A stretch of DNA of 64,000 bases, from positions 260,380-324,379 of the forward strand of contig NW_006766907.1 of NCBI RefSeq assembly GCF_000275845.1, given 5' to 3'. Both the position numbers and the translations under genes were made by a program. The notes under the pieces are model-generated. The model saw only the letters and a list, made by a program, of their open reading frames with translations. It did not search any database and had not been told where the DNA came from. Shown here in pieces: positions 24,287 to 36,672 of the stretch (position 1 is the first letter of the stretch; every line of letters starts with the position of its first letter). The DNA comes from Dichomitus squalens LYAD-421 SS1. Lineage: Eukaryota > Basidiomycota > Agaricomycetes > Polyporales > Polyporaceae.

Positions 24287-25570
24287 ATCGCTTGGGTCTC
24301 TGACTGTGGAGTTTGCTGTACCCTCCATTGCGGAAACAACAACGCTATCAGTACATTGCACTTGCGCGCGCAGACCCAGGAAACGTAAAGAGCGGGGTCT
24401 GCAGGCGTAGCTGTTCACCGCAGTCAGAGTGTGCCTGCTAGCATCTGTTTAGTAGGCCATTGTTCTACTCGCGATCGGTCAGTATCTTGCATTACCTCGG
24501 CTAGGTTTGATTCTCACAACGCCTCTCAGCAGTGTGTGGGCGACTTTCGCTCATCCTGATAGCTCTCCGCTATCGCCGTCCGTATAGATCGTCGCGCGAG
24601 GGCCACAAGTGTCTACCATATCCTCAGCAAACGCACTGGAGGTGGATGGTCAGTACAATCCAGGCTCCAGAATCCATCTACAAACGCCGATGGATGATAG
24701 CAGGGAAATTTTTCGAGGAGACGCGTTGATCGTGCTTGGCGAATGGGTGTGCTGGCTTCTGCTGGTATGTACAATGAGCTGCGACATTACGGAACTATCG
24801 CCCCATCTGGACGCGGAGACTGACTGTCGTTAAAGCCGCACTCAGCTACGCTGAACGGTGATGTGAACTTTCAATCGACGTCGCTAACGTGGGCAGTCAC
24901 TAGTGACTGTCGAGCGCCGCTCGTCTAAATATCTTTCCATCGGTGTCTGGCGTTGGTGACGACTGTACATACGTGGCCTTGCTCTATGCTTGAGCGAAAT
25001 TCAAAGCCTGAGGTTGTCCTAGGTCATCATGGTACCGAGTACTCGGCCCTATGACGACGTAGTCCTGCAACCTGTAGGCCCCGGGGCGTAGCCAAGTCAG
25101 GCGACGTAACCTGTTGTCCCCAAAATGCTAGCAAGGCCAAGAGAGGGCCACACCATGTCTCCGATAGTTCGCGGCGCTGTCTCGGACCATTGCTTAAACT
25201 CTTGTGGCCGATGTGCTTCTGATAGCTTGCATAGACCCATTGCGTGCGTTTCTGCGAGAGTCAAGCGCAAGGCATAGCGAATGGACCGGAGGACGAGCTC
25301 CCTCGCTAAGTCGCCTTGTCGACCGTCCCTTGTTCACATCAACGCGGCCAAAATCCGACCAGACGAAGTCAGGCCCGTTGCATAATCTCCGAATTGACTG
25401 CAATCGTACAACATGACGATGTCTAGACTTCTTCTATTACCTGGACTTCTTCTACACGTCCGACGCTCCCCTTTGCTGGGCTTTTGTACCGCTTGCATGC
25501 GTTTTTTCACAGGTCGCTCTCCCCGTCGTATCTGAAGCGACCACGACAGATCTTCACGCTCGAGGACGCA
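24287..25570. other. intergenic, no supportable gene
   Basis: About 1.3 kb. A weak open stretch near 24609-24830 (+) has no domain or splice continuation that I can support. Confidence 0.45.
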
Positions 25571-28092
25571 TCATTGGTAGCGGTACTCGCTGCCGCTGCC
25601 GCCAAGTACACCCTCCTCAATGGCCTTGATTTCTACGACCGCGCCGAGCGACAACAATCAGCACGTTGCAACGAGGGGGAGTGTGCGGACACGCGAGCGA
25701 AGGGAAGGGACACTCACGCAGCGCGAGGTGCTTCGAGTGGAAGCGGCACCACATGAGGTTGCCCATCATGAACCAGAAGTTGGGCACGCCGGTGTCGCGC
25801 CAGACGTTCCTGAGCTCGCCCTCCTCGTCGAGGTTCCACATCGGCTTCACGCGCGACGCGATGTCCTCCCCGAGGAGCTTCTTGATCGTCACCATCGGCG
25901 AGTCGAAGCTGCGCGATGATATGTTGGGTCAGCAGTTGCAGCGGGACGCGAGAGGGTAGCAACGGGAGAGTGGAAGAGCGGAGCAGATAGAGAGACGGGG
26001 GCCCAAGCACAGTGGACGGAGAAGGACGGGGATAAGGAGAACGGGGAGGGGAGGGGAAACATACCCGGTAGCAAACAGCACGACATCCGCGTCAACCGTG
26101 CTCCCGTCCTCGAACTCGAACCCGGTCTTGGTGAATCGTTTGATTTGGCTATCGTTCTTCAGCTTGATCTTGCCATCGATCAGCAGCTGCGATGCGCCCA
26201 CGTCTGTTCTCAACCACAGGCGCGTCAGTGCTCTTTCCGCGCAAGGGCATACACGAAGGTAAATCGGGATCGCGACGCACCGAGGTAGTACCCGCCCCCA
26301 CGTCTCCGTCCCATAGCTGTGAAGCCGCGCCCGTCAGGACCCAGATGCGTCCGGAAACCAATCTTGTGCAGTCCGTCGAGGAGCTCCCTACAGGACACCC
26401 GGGGAGATTAACGATTCTGATACTCATGCACTAGATGTTCGTCGAGGAACCTACTTGTCTGCCTCCGCGATAGCAGCGGTTTGCCGCTTTGCGATCTCCT
26501 CAGTGAGCCAGGTCGGCAACGACGCCTCGATGCGGTCCGCGACGTCCGTCGGCCACTGGCCTTCCCACCAGAGGTCTACGAAAGCGCGAACGCCCGACGC
26601 GTCAGACAACCATGTAGACGAGGGCGTAGGAACGGTACGTACTGCCGTTCAGTATCGGCATGCCGCGCTTGGTGGTCATGATGTAGGTGTTGTCGCGCTG
26701 GTAGATCGTGACATCTGCACCGCGCGCAAAGCGTCGTCAGGGGAAAGGAACGGTCGCGAGATCTGCACACATACAGCCCGCTACTCACCTACACCATGCT
26801 CCGCATAATCCGCCGCGATATCGTGCGCTGTCCATGCCGCTCAGTCCTCGCATTCATTACGCCATACGCGCGACACGCACCAGATGTAGCAGCCCCGACG
26901 ATGAAGACCTTCTTCCTCAGATGGTCCCGCGCCGAGTTGTGCTGCGTCGAGTGCAGCACCTGACCCTGGTACTCTTCCTGCCCCTCGATCTTCGGGATGA
27001 ACGGGTTGTTCCCGCCGAGGCCGATCGCGGACACGAGGTGGCGGACGTGCAGCACACTCGTCGAACCGTCCGCGCGCTCTACGGTGACGTCCCACTCGTT
27101 GTTGGCGTCCTGTGTGGCCTTCGTCACCGTCGAGGACGTCCACACGTTCAGCTCGAGCGCGTCTGCGTAGAATTCGAGCCAGTTCGCGAGCTTCTGCGCC
27201 GGCGTGTAGACCGGCCAGGTTGGAGGGAAGCTGCCTCGTGGGGGTCAGCGGCGGAGAATGGCATGGCGGGCGTGGGGCACAAAATTCGCTCACGGGATGT
27301 ACGGCAGGTGGTTGGACCCTGACAGACGCGAAGACACGCTCGGCAAACGCAGTAGCATCCGGAGCAACGCGCGTACTCACAGACAGGATCGTGCAAACAC
27401 AGGGCCTGGTACCGGTATCTCCACTGGTCCCCGACCCGCTTGTTCTTCTCCACGACCAGGGTCGGGATGTCCAACACCTTCAGGCGCGCCGCGAGATCAA
27501 GCCCGCTCTGCCCGCTGCCGATTATGAGGACCGTAGGGTTGCTGTCTACGAACTCGCGCTCGCGCTCACGCTGCGCGAGCCACTTGCCGTGGTTAGGAAG
27601 GGGGTTCCTGAGTGCGCCGATCTTCTCCGGGAAGTCCTTGAGATCTTCGAGGTTCGTGTAGAACGTGAAGCCAATCCAACCGCCCTCTGAGGTCGGGATC
27701 AGACGGAAGATGCCGCTGCACTGGCCCACCTTCGTCTGGAAGGTGAACTGGCCGAGGATCCAGGCGAGATCAGGGTAGAGATTCTGAAACTTGGCGTCGG
27801 TGAGCTTGAAGTTGGTAGGGGCGTTCACGGAGAGCCTGTCCTCGAGGAACTTGCGGATTTTGGGCGCGGTGTGGAAAGTGCGGAATGCCCAGGTCAAGGC
27901 GAGCATGTCGCGCCACCAAGCGTCGGACGAGAAGAGCGAGAGGACGCCATCGATGTCCCCGGATTCAGTGTACTTGGCGAACGAGTCGAGCCAGAGCTGT
28001 GCGACGTTCCTCACGTCGACATCGGCGGGGATGGCAGACACGCCGAGACGGTCAAGAGTAGGCAGGATCTCAGAGTAACCGTCAGTGGCCAT
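25571..28092 (-). CDS. Flavin-dependent monooxygenase with NTF2-like N-terminus
   Basis: A class B flavoprotein monooxygenase-like enzyme; its reaction would use FAD, NADPH and O2. The first long exon (28092 to about 27385) begins MATDGYSEILPTL, with an NTF2-like segment over the first 150 residues or so. It then enters the FAD domain with IIGSGQSG (GxGxxG, about residues 190-197) and RVGDQWRYRYQALCLHD. Later exons give SNHLPYIP, FPPTWPVYTPAQKLANWLEFY, YQGQVLHSTQH (matching the FxGxxxHxxxY motif), FIVGAATSG with HDIAADYAEHGV (NADPH fold), and DADVVLFATG. It ends WRDTGVPNFWFMMGN to IKAIEEG, with TGA at 25571. About seven introns are needed and all keep frame. The substrate is unknown; basidiomycete relatives are numerous. 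No signal peptide is seen. Confidence 0.85.
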
Positions 28093-31000
28093 AGCGAACA
28101 GAGACCCAATCGAAGAAAGGTAGCCCCTGTCTCATGATCGAATTTTATAGACAGTGACCCGGGGAGGGCAGAGAACCCGGAGAATGCAAGTACCCAGTCC
28201 CGAGGCCGAGTCCATCCAAGACGAGATAATCTCTTCTTCTGACGTGCATTATTCCCACACCCTCGTCGCGTCCATCGAGTCCCGATCCTTGAAGCAAGTC
28301 TGGCAGTGGTAGCTAGCCCCGCTCCGTCCCCACCCGCTGCTTCGAGTTGAGAGCAAAGTACGGGCTGTAGTAGGATTGTGAATTTCATCTTATCTTTTAT
28401 CTTCGCGTGGATCACTGACCTCACGTGATACATCGCTCGGACCGGACACCGCGACCGCTCCGTTGGCATAAGCGCTTACAGAAGTGCAGCGTCGAACACT
28501 ACAAGTATCTCTCTATACGCGGTGTCGGTCAGCGCATACACTTACTTGTCCTGACTCCTATGCTCTCACCCAACATCACACTATTTCGACACGCACGCAC
28601 ATCTTTGTTTTTGTGTTTGGTCCTACAAATGAGGTTGAGAGAATGGATGTCGATAAGCATACACCATGCATATACTCACCTATTCGATGCTGTCAGTCAA
28701 ATGTACTTGGCACATCCGACTCCACAACCAGGTCTGCGGAGACTGACCTGGCGGCCGGCAACCGTCTTCCGCTGCATACGCCGCGAAGATGTCATATCAG
28801 CTTGGCGCATACAGGGATGTACCGCGCACCGGATGGTTATCCCGCGGAGACAAGGCGATGGATTGGCGTGAGCGGAGGAAGAGGGCGAGTCCCGTCGCAC
28901 ATCGTACTGTGAGTCCGTCTCTTGTATTGTATGCTTTTGTATTCTTCGCGCGTTCCCGAAACACACCCTCGACCCGAGCGCACACCTTCACGCGACCCGA
29001 CATTGCAAGGGATTGGCTAAAGTACGCGATTCTCCCTTCCTCCGCTCGACTATCGTGTTTACTACGCCTTGGAGGGCCGGTGTAGCAGGCACGCGTCGTG
29101 TCTTGCTTGAAGTAAGTCTTTCGTGTGCCACCGACCAAACGATGCTTCCTATGCACGTCATGCCCCCTTTACATGTTGACCGGAAGCCGACATGGTTCGC
29201 AAGAGAGAGACTTGGGAAGTAGTACGGAACGATGCCCGAGCCTCACCGCTTTGCGTTCAAGCTCCTCTGATCAGCCCAACTCCATGAGGGAGTCCAAACA
29301 CATGCGATCCGAAGACCAGGTCAACATGCATATCAAATGTCTTACTGCGCTCGCCGCCCATGCCCACACTTACATAACGGCAGCCTCACCTCACCTTCCG
29401 TTCGCCATTCACCGGTCGTCCAGGTGTCGTAGAGCTCTTTGAGGGTCAAATTCGGCTTGCACCAGCGCTGAAGACAGGAACGTTTACATATCGGCCATCA
29501 GTCTGCACGATCAACGCACGCTCCTCCATACATACATATCACACAAGTGTGATTTGTACGGTTTGCGTGCGTGCGTTTGTTGGCGAGCACACGCCGAGCA
29601 GATTTTGCCGATTTGTTACGGCATTCGTTGTGAGGATGCGGTCGTCAATCAGCAGTGTCCCGGGAGCATGGTCAATGATCAAGGGACACTCCAACTCGTG
29701 TCAACTCGCATCCCCCACGCCCGTCTTCGGTTTGACTATGTAAGGTAAGCACACTGCACGTTTCCCTGCTCGTGGATGTAAAACGTGCTGACAGAGCTGA
29801 TCCTCCTCGTGTCGTTCCTTCGCGCTCTGATGGTGTTTTACTACGGTCGTGCCTGCTATTCAGGTGGAAATGAGACAGGGTCGGTTCGCGGCATCCGCCC
29901 CTGCGTATCCTGGCTTGATATGAGCAACCTATCGACCCTGCCGATAGTTGTGACAGCACGAGGAGGAAGTGAGGTGGCCGGAGGAGCGGCGTTACAATCG
30001 CTTGGAACTGGCCCAATTCCCCACTCCGCCCAAATTGCCCGTGAGCACGTGGATCGGGATTTCAATGCTTGAGTAAGTATGGTCGTGTTGGGAATATGCC
30101 TAAGACACGACATCTACTACTGACGCGCCCCACGCCCAGCCCTCGAACTCCGCGTCTTCTAGAGGCCTCGATAAGGGCGCATGTCGCTCCCAACGCCCCT
30201 TCTACGTCGCCCGCTTTGCCATCGATGACATCCCGACTCAATGGACGGACAGTTCGACTGATATTCCCGCATTTGAAGCACATGTTTCGGTCGAGCGTGA
30301 GATCTCCATACTTCAAATTCCCAACAAGCGCCCATGACGAGGTGAGCCACCGCCGCGACGAAGCACTGAGCAGATGCGCCGTCACTTGTAGCTCGGAGCG
30401 CAAACGCAGAACGTGTCACAGGTATTGCAGCCGCGGGTCTCCGAGCAGCCGTGGTTCCTGACACTCCTCGTCCGATACAGTTGAGAGTTCAGTGTTGCAC
30501 CCATGGCTGCTGAGCTACTTTGCGGATTCTGCGGAGTCCGTTAGCGTCGGGCTGATCGACTGAACCTTGTCGTACGTCCCAGGGTCCAGAGAAGTTCGGG
30601 CCCATCCGACATGTTCGCGTCAGCAAACGGTGTTCATCCGGCGGCAGCTCGATTGACGGCTCCCGAAGACGTCCGATACGTACACATCCCATATCATCGC
30701 ATACGACCACCCGGGCCCGGGATGACATTGTATCTGATTGAAGTTCCAGATACAAGTCCACGCATCCGGGCAGACAGGGTGGGTAGAGAGAAGCGTCTCA
30801 TGACATGCGAGGATTGGTCTGCTGCAAAGGGCTTGATAGGAACCGTTCCACTAGCTGAGCATGTTCCTGGGCTCCTCCGCGGTGCCATTGGAAGCTGCGA
30901 AAGACGGACATCGTCCCGAAGAAGCCTTTACTAATATGGAGAAACTGGTATATGTATGCAGTCTATGTGTGATGACGGCGCCTCACTTGAGTTACTTCTA

Positions 31001-32713
31001 GAAATCGACAAAGAACAGTCCCTCGCGAATAGTAGACCAGTAGGACGGGAGCGTTATTCTTGCAATACTGATCGAAGGTAATACAGGCCGGCTGCACTAA
31101 CCTGCAGAGGGTAACGATGTCCTTGTGGCGCAAGTGAACAAATTCTACATAGGAGGAAAAACACCGAGACAAGGCGAGGGAGATCCCGAAGATGTCATGA
31201 GCAAGGAATGCTGTCTTGGTCAGGGAGCTCTCCACAGCGTCTCAAGTTTGCAACACCGGGAGCAACCTTGCCGATCCCGGAGCTTTTGCTGCTCGAGGCG
31301 GGCCAAGTTGCGCTTCTGGCAGGAACGCTGTCGTAATGTCCCGTTATCAGACTTCGCGAAAGCAGGCAGCTCAAGCTCAGCTGTTATCCACACTATACTA
31401 GGTGCGCCCATAGTTCCTTCGTGATGCTGAGCCTCGCGTCAGCTGTGTACTATTCTCTCATAGGCACCCCCTCAAGCCACACCAGAAGATATTCGAGGGT
31501 TCCGAACTGACCGCATACATCAGCTTCTGTAGGTCCGCTGCCAGAACGTACAGCAGGTACGGTATTAACTTCCAAATCCAGTCGAGATCAGAGTCCGTGG
31601 AACCTGGAACCTGTTGATATGTGCGTGAGAGGCGTTCGTGTTATTTCTTGCCCTTCTGACCGTACCGGTGGAAGGATGTCTTCTGCCTGGTCATGATGTT
31701 GGACGATAGCTGCCATTTACATCCCAGTTCCAGCGTACGGTTCTCTAACCGTGGTCTTTCACTACATGTGGACGTAAAGGAAAACACTAGCGCCTCCGAG
31801 GGTTGAAAGTTGAACGTCGGACACCCGATGGGAAGGTCGGCCACGCTAGCCACGCCATTGACATCCCTTTTGGAAACAATGATCCGAGGCGCAACGCGGC
31901 CGAGTGGGGCTTATGTACAAACGACCTCAGTTAGTGTCGGCTAATCTGAATATCTCCTGCTGCTTGGGTTCTGATGAGGCTTTGCGGATAGCTAGTATGC
32001 TTCGAAACAGTCTGACACCAACACGGAGTCTTAAGACTTGACATATCTGTGGGCACCGACTCCCAAATGTATTCAAGAGGTCGCAAGTCGTGTCCAAGCA
32101 TTCAGAGCAGACGGAATGGATCCTAGAACGCTAAACCTGATGCGACGTCATTGATCTATCGGAGCTTTCGCGTGCTGGGGGACTGAATACAAAGCGTCCA
32201 CGCGAGTGGCCGAGCACAACTCGCGAACGTGGGCATATCGTCGGGACTTGGCGGCGGTTCCGAGCGAGGGCGTCTCACAATTTTCCCACCCTAGCACCGT
32301 CCCGACCCCGACTACTGTGACCGTGATGTTTCATCAAACCTCCCAAGGTTTATTCGGTGAATATTCCGCGCAGCAACCAATTCCGCACAACGATGGGCGA
32401 CAGTCAATGGTTTTATGTAAGTCCCGTTCTGGTCACGCACCACATTCACTCCCCAAGCGCGGCGGGCGCATGGGCCCTACGCGCGCCGGATATTAATATT
32501 CTTCGCTGTCCTCCCGAGAAGCGGTTTGATAGCTCAAAAACATCTTCCCTGATCTTCAACAAGTTACTCTGATTCGAACCGCCCCTTGGCCTCCGACCAT
32601 GCTTCCACCGAATCTACAGTCCGAATCTGCGCAGGCCTGTCTCAAGCTTCCTTAAGTACGTCTTCGCGTCCAGCCTACCGGCGAAGCAGCATTACTGCCG
32701 CCTCTCCCTGGTC
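28093..32713. other. long gene-poor stretch
   Basis: About 4.6 kb with no gene I can name. Many short frames exist but none joins across plausible introns into a known domain. The best coding-like piece is on the minus strand at 31400-31900 and is listed separately. Either this holds a decayed gene or taxon-restricted genes that need transcript evidence. Confidence 0.4.
31500..31853 (-). other. Coding-like minus-strand fragments, unrecognised
   Basis: The frame ending VADLPIGCPTFNFQPSEA (from 31853) and, about 250 nt further on, DLDWIWKLIPYLLYVLAADL have non-random composition and could be neighbouring exons of one gene. I do not recognise a family and could not connect them with confidence. 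It may be a remnant. Confidence 0.2.
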
Positions 32714-35700
32714 ATGTCGTCCTTGCCTAAGTTCTCGCCGCCCCCATTCTCACCCGTCGTGCCCATTCCAGAATACCTTCTTCGCGTCGCGACCTCCTAC
32801 CCAGATCGTGAGGTGGTGTGCTACCTGCAGGACGCCCTCTCCGAACAAGATGCTTTCACCACCTCCATCACATGGCGTCAATTCCTTGCCGATGTCTGGT
32901 TGAGGGTTGACTACCTTCTGGAGGTGACTGGGCTTGAGCCTCGCGCTGTTGGCAAGGAGCGCATCGTAGTCGGTCTTCTTGCAGAGAGCAACTATGATTT
33001 CCTAGTCGACCTTGTTGCCATGTTCACTTTGCGGTGGCAAGTACGGTCTTCCCCGACTTCTCTTCTAATGTTCGTTCCCCTCACCTGTCGCTTCGCGCGA
33101 TGTTGTAGGTCCTTCTCATTTCTATTCGCAACTCTCCGGACGCGATCTTCCACCTCATGCAGACCACCAACTGCAGCGCGGTCCTGGTAGACAGCATGAT
33201 CAGCCACCTTCACTTCGACGTCCTCCGAAAGGACGCCGCTACCGGTGTTACCCCCACTGTCATTGCGCATCCCCCCTTTGACCCAGACCCTACACGCGAC
33301 GGAATAGCACGGGCACTGTCCTTTCTCTCGAAGTCCAAGACACACTCTGCGGCTGAGTTGAAGAAAGAGGCAGAAGGCGGAGCATTCTATTTGCACACCT
33401 CCGGTTCGACCGGTACGTGTTCATGAAACTCTTTCATCTCTTCTATTTCTCCTCGAGCGCTCCGACGGAGATACCATGTCTTGATCACAGTCGCTGACTG
33501 CCTATCTCAGGGCATCCTAAGGCGATTTCGTGGTCTCATGAGTTCCTGCTTGCGCTGTGCGCTGCGAATTACCGTGACCGTGCTAGGTGCAACGACGACG
33601 TGCTCTACACCTGCTTCCCAATGTTCCACGTGCGTGTCCGTCTCCCGTATCGGACCGACTTTCCGGAACGTGAGAGCTAACAATTGCCCTCCGCTCTACG
33701 TTTCATGCCGTAATTACATGATTCTGGCTGCAGGCGGGTGGGATTTGCACGGTACGTACATGTATGCTTTGTTTTGCGTCAGCCGGGGACGGCCATCTCA
33801 CTGAACGCCGTACAGTCGTTCCCGTTCTTCCTCGGTTCTGGCGCATCGTTTGTCTGCCTTGACACATGGCGATCTATCTCTGTGGATGCCATCCTCCGTC
33901 ACCTTCGCATTCTCAAGAAGCGCAAGGTCGACGCTTCGTTACCCCCGAGCATGCTTGAGGACATCGCCGACTCGACAGATGCGGCTGCAGTGGTGAGCAC
34001 AGTGATGACAGGCCCTTCGCACAGTCCGGCTGAAACAGGTCTCAGGGTACGCTTGCCGCGCAGAATACGGTATTCTGGGGAGGCGCACCGCTTCGTGATA
34101 GTGCCGGCGACTACCTGGTGCGACATGGCGTCAAGCTAGTCGCTTGGGGCGGGTCGTATGTACAATGTCGCTCCGCTGAGCCGGTTATGTTGGCTGACAC
34201 GATTATGACCTCATTCGTAGCACTGAGGCCGGCCCCCTTGCTCGCTCGTCGCTTGAGGAGAATGCGGATCCGGCGGATTGGATGTACATGCGCCTTGTTG
34301 ATTACTACGAATTCAACTGGTATCCGATGAAGGGTGACCCTCATGGGCGATATAACCTCATCGTTTCGGTGAGTTCACTTGACGTCGATTATGTTTGTTA
34401 TCGCAATTGACGAAGTATTATGCATGATCCTGCAGCCCGTTCATGCTACGCCTCCCATTGTAAACTCCCTCGATCCCATTGGTTTCGCGACAGTGGACGG
34501 ATGGTTGCAACATCCTGACCCGACCAAGTCGCATTTATGGAAGCCAGCGGGGCGTTTGGATGACGTGGTACGTGATATGATTTCGACTATTTGAAGCACT
34601 AGTTGAACCGCAATCTACTAGACTGTGCTAAGCAATGGCGAGAAGACGGACAACAAGCAACTAGGTGTGCTTTTTGCCCTCACTTGCTGGAGGACGCTTT
34701 TAGCTTATACACGACAGAGGAGTTGCTTTGCGCGTCTCGATACGTCTATCAGGCTATCATCTTCGGCACGGGCAAGTTCGTCAACGGAGCCATAGTCATG
34801 CCACCCGCGGGCTTGGTGAAATCCGATGACGACGAGCACGTCGACCACTACCTGGACCTCATTTGGCCACACATCGAGGACCATGTCAACAAAATCGTGC
34901 CGCGCCATTCACGTCTCCTGCGCGGCATGGTGCTCGTTGCCCGTTCCGACCGACCGTTCCTGACATCAGATAAGGGCACCGTAAAGACCAAGGCGACGCT
35001 CGCGCTGTACAAGGAGGATATCGATCGTGCCTACGAGGCGCTCGAGCGCGGTACGGACGCTGCCACGGCAGGCAGCGACCTTCCTCTCCAAGCGGTCAAG
35101 TCAGACGAGTCCAAGGTGCTTGCGTTTGTTCACGCTCTCGTGTCCGATGCCATTGGCAGGAGCCTAGGTCCCGAGGACGATTTCTTCCGGAATGGGATGG
35201 ATTCTCTCGTGGCGACGAAGTTACGTACATCCCTTAGCGCCGCCATCCGTCGCGTAGGCATTCCGACGGCCCTTCCGCGCAATGTCGTGTATACGCACCC
35301 GTCATGTACTGCGCTTTCGCGGTTCCTGATAACATTTGCGGCAGCCGAACCCGAGAAGGAGGATAGCGCTGCTGAGGGCCTGGAGGAGGAGATCGAGACG
35401 ATGATCGACAAATACTCGAGGAACCTCCCTTGTCACGAAGGCAAGCGCGCGATGCCCAATGACGGTGATGTCTACGCTGTTACCGGCACTACAGGATCCT
35501 TAGGGGCGTCCTTCGTCGCCCACCTACTCGCACGACCACAGGTCAAGAAAGTCTACCTGCTGAATCGGGCTCACCGTTCGCAATCGATGGTCGCTCGGCA
35601 GGAGATGGCTTTCAAGGATAAGGGCCTCAGCATATCTCTGTTACGTCAAGCTATCGAGGAAGGCAGAGTCGTTTTTGTTGAGATCGAAGTCGGGAAAGAT

Positions 35701-36672
35701 CGTCTCGGAATATCAAACGATGTATATGACATGGTATGTTTCACTGCTCTCGGTACAAACAGCACACTAAATCACGACTCGTTAGTTGACGTGGGAAGTG
35801 ACGCATATTGTGCATAACGCATGGTTACTCAACTTCAACCTCCTCCTTCATCACTTCGAGCCCCACGTCGCGGGCACTCGTTCTATCATCGAGCTTGCGC
35901 TTTCATCATCCTATCAATGCCCTCCTCACATCACTTTCATATCTTCCATTGGGGCCACGGCGCGCTGGCCATTTCGTAAACGTCCCATCCCTGAGGCGGC
36001 CCTCAACTCTCCCGAGTTTTGCATCCCACAGGGCTACTCGTACGCGAAATATGTCTCGGAGCAAGTGATTCAAAGCGCGGTTGCCCACAGGCCTTGCCTT
36101 CGTGCAGCGATCATCAGATGCAGTCAGCTTTCTGGTTCCCTGGCGACCGGCGCGTGGCAGAAAAGCGAATATGTTCCTCGTCTGCTTCGGTCGGTGGATG
36201 CGTTGGGTATGGTCCCGACAGGACTCGCGGTACGTCTTTCTTTTGGCATGCACTCGCAATTCTGCTGACGAGCGCATTGCAGCCCGTCCGCTGGCTCCCG
36301 GTTGATGTCGCTGCCGACATGCTTTTCCGGGAGATCGAGCACGCGACTTCACAGCCCGCGCCTGGTCCTTTGCGTTATTACACCCTCGACACAACGCAGT
36401 ACACGCCGTGGCAACGCGTCGTCGACTCTCTCGTTGCCTTGAAGCCTGAACGACGGCTCAAGAGAGTCCCCATGGCCAAGTTCCTTGACGAGGTACGCAA
36501 GGACACTGATAACCCAGCCTTCGAGGTTGCGGAGCATCTCGAAGACCTCTTAGTCGCGCATCCCATTCCCATGCTGTCTGTGACACAAGCACGGCGCGCA
36601 GCTGGCAACCTTGTTGACTGTGAGATCAGCGAGCAGCTCCTCAGAAGCTATGTCCGCTACGCTTGCTCGTGA
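32714..36672 (+). CDS. NRPS-like adenylate-forming reductase (A-T-R)
   Basis: A carboxylic-acid reductase of the NRPS-like type: an adenylation domain activates an acid, a carrier domain holds it as a thioester, and a reductase domain releases an aldehyde using NADPH. Exon 1 is 32714-33040, then 33109-33412 and so on, with many short introns. The adenylation core reads HTSGSTG joined to HPKAISWSHEF, then VFWGGAPLR, STEAGPL, GFATVDGW, GRLDD and VLSNGEKT. The carrier motif FFRNGMDSLVATKLR supplies the phosphopantetheine Ser (near 35200). The reductase opens with VYAVTGTTGSLGASFVAHLL (35470-35530), shows YSYAKYVSEQ as YxxxK near 36045, and ends at 36672. One joint (34664 to about 34717) works only with the CGACAG acceptor, giving KQLEELLCAS. 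All domains appear intact. Alternative: an aminoadipate reductase, but the N-terminal domain is too short for that. Confidence 0.88.
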
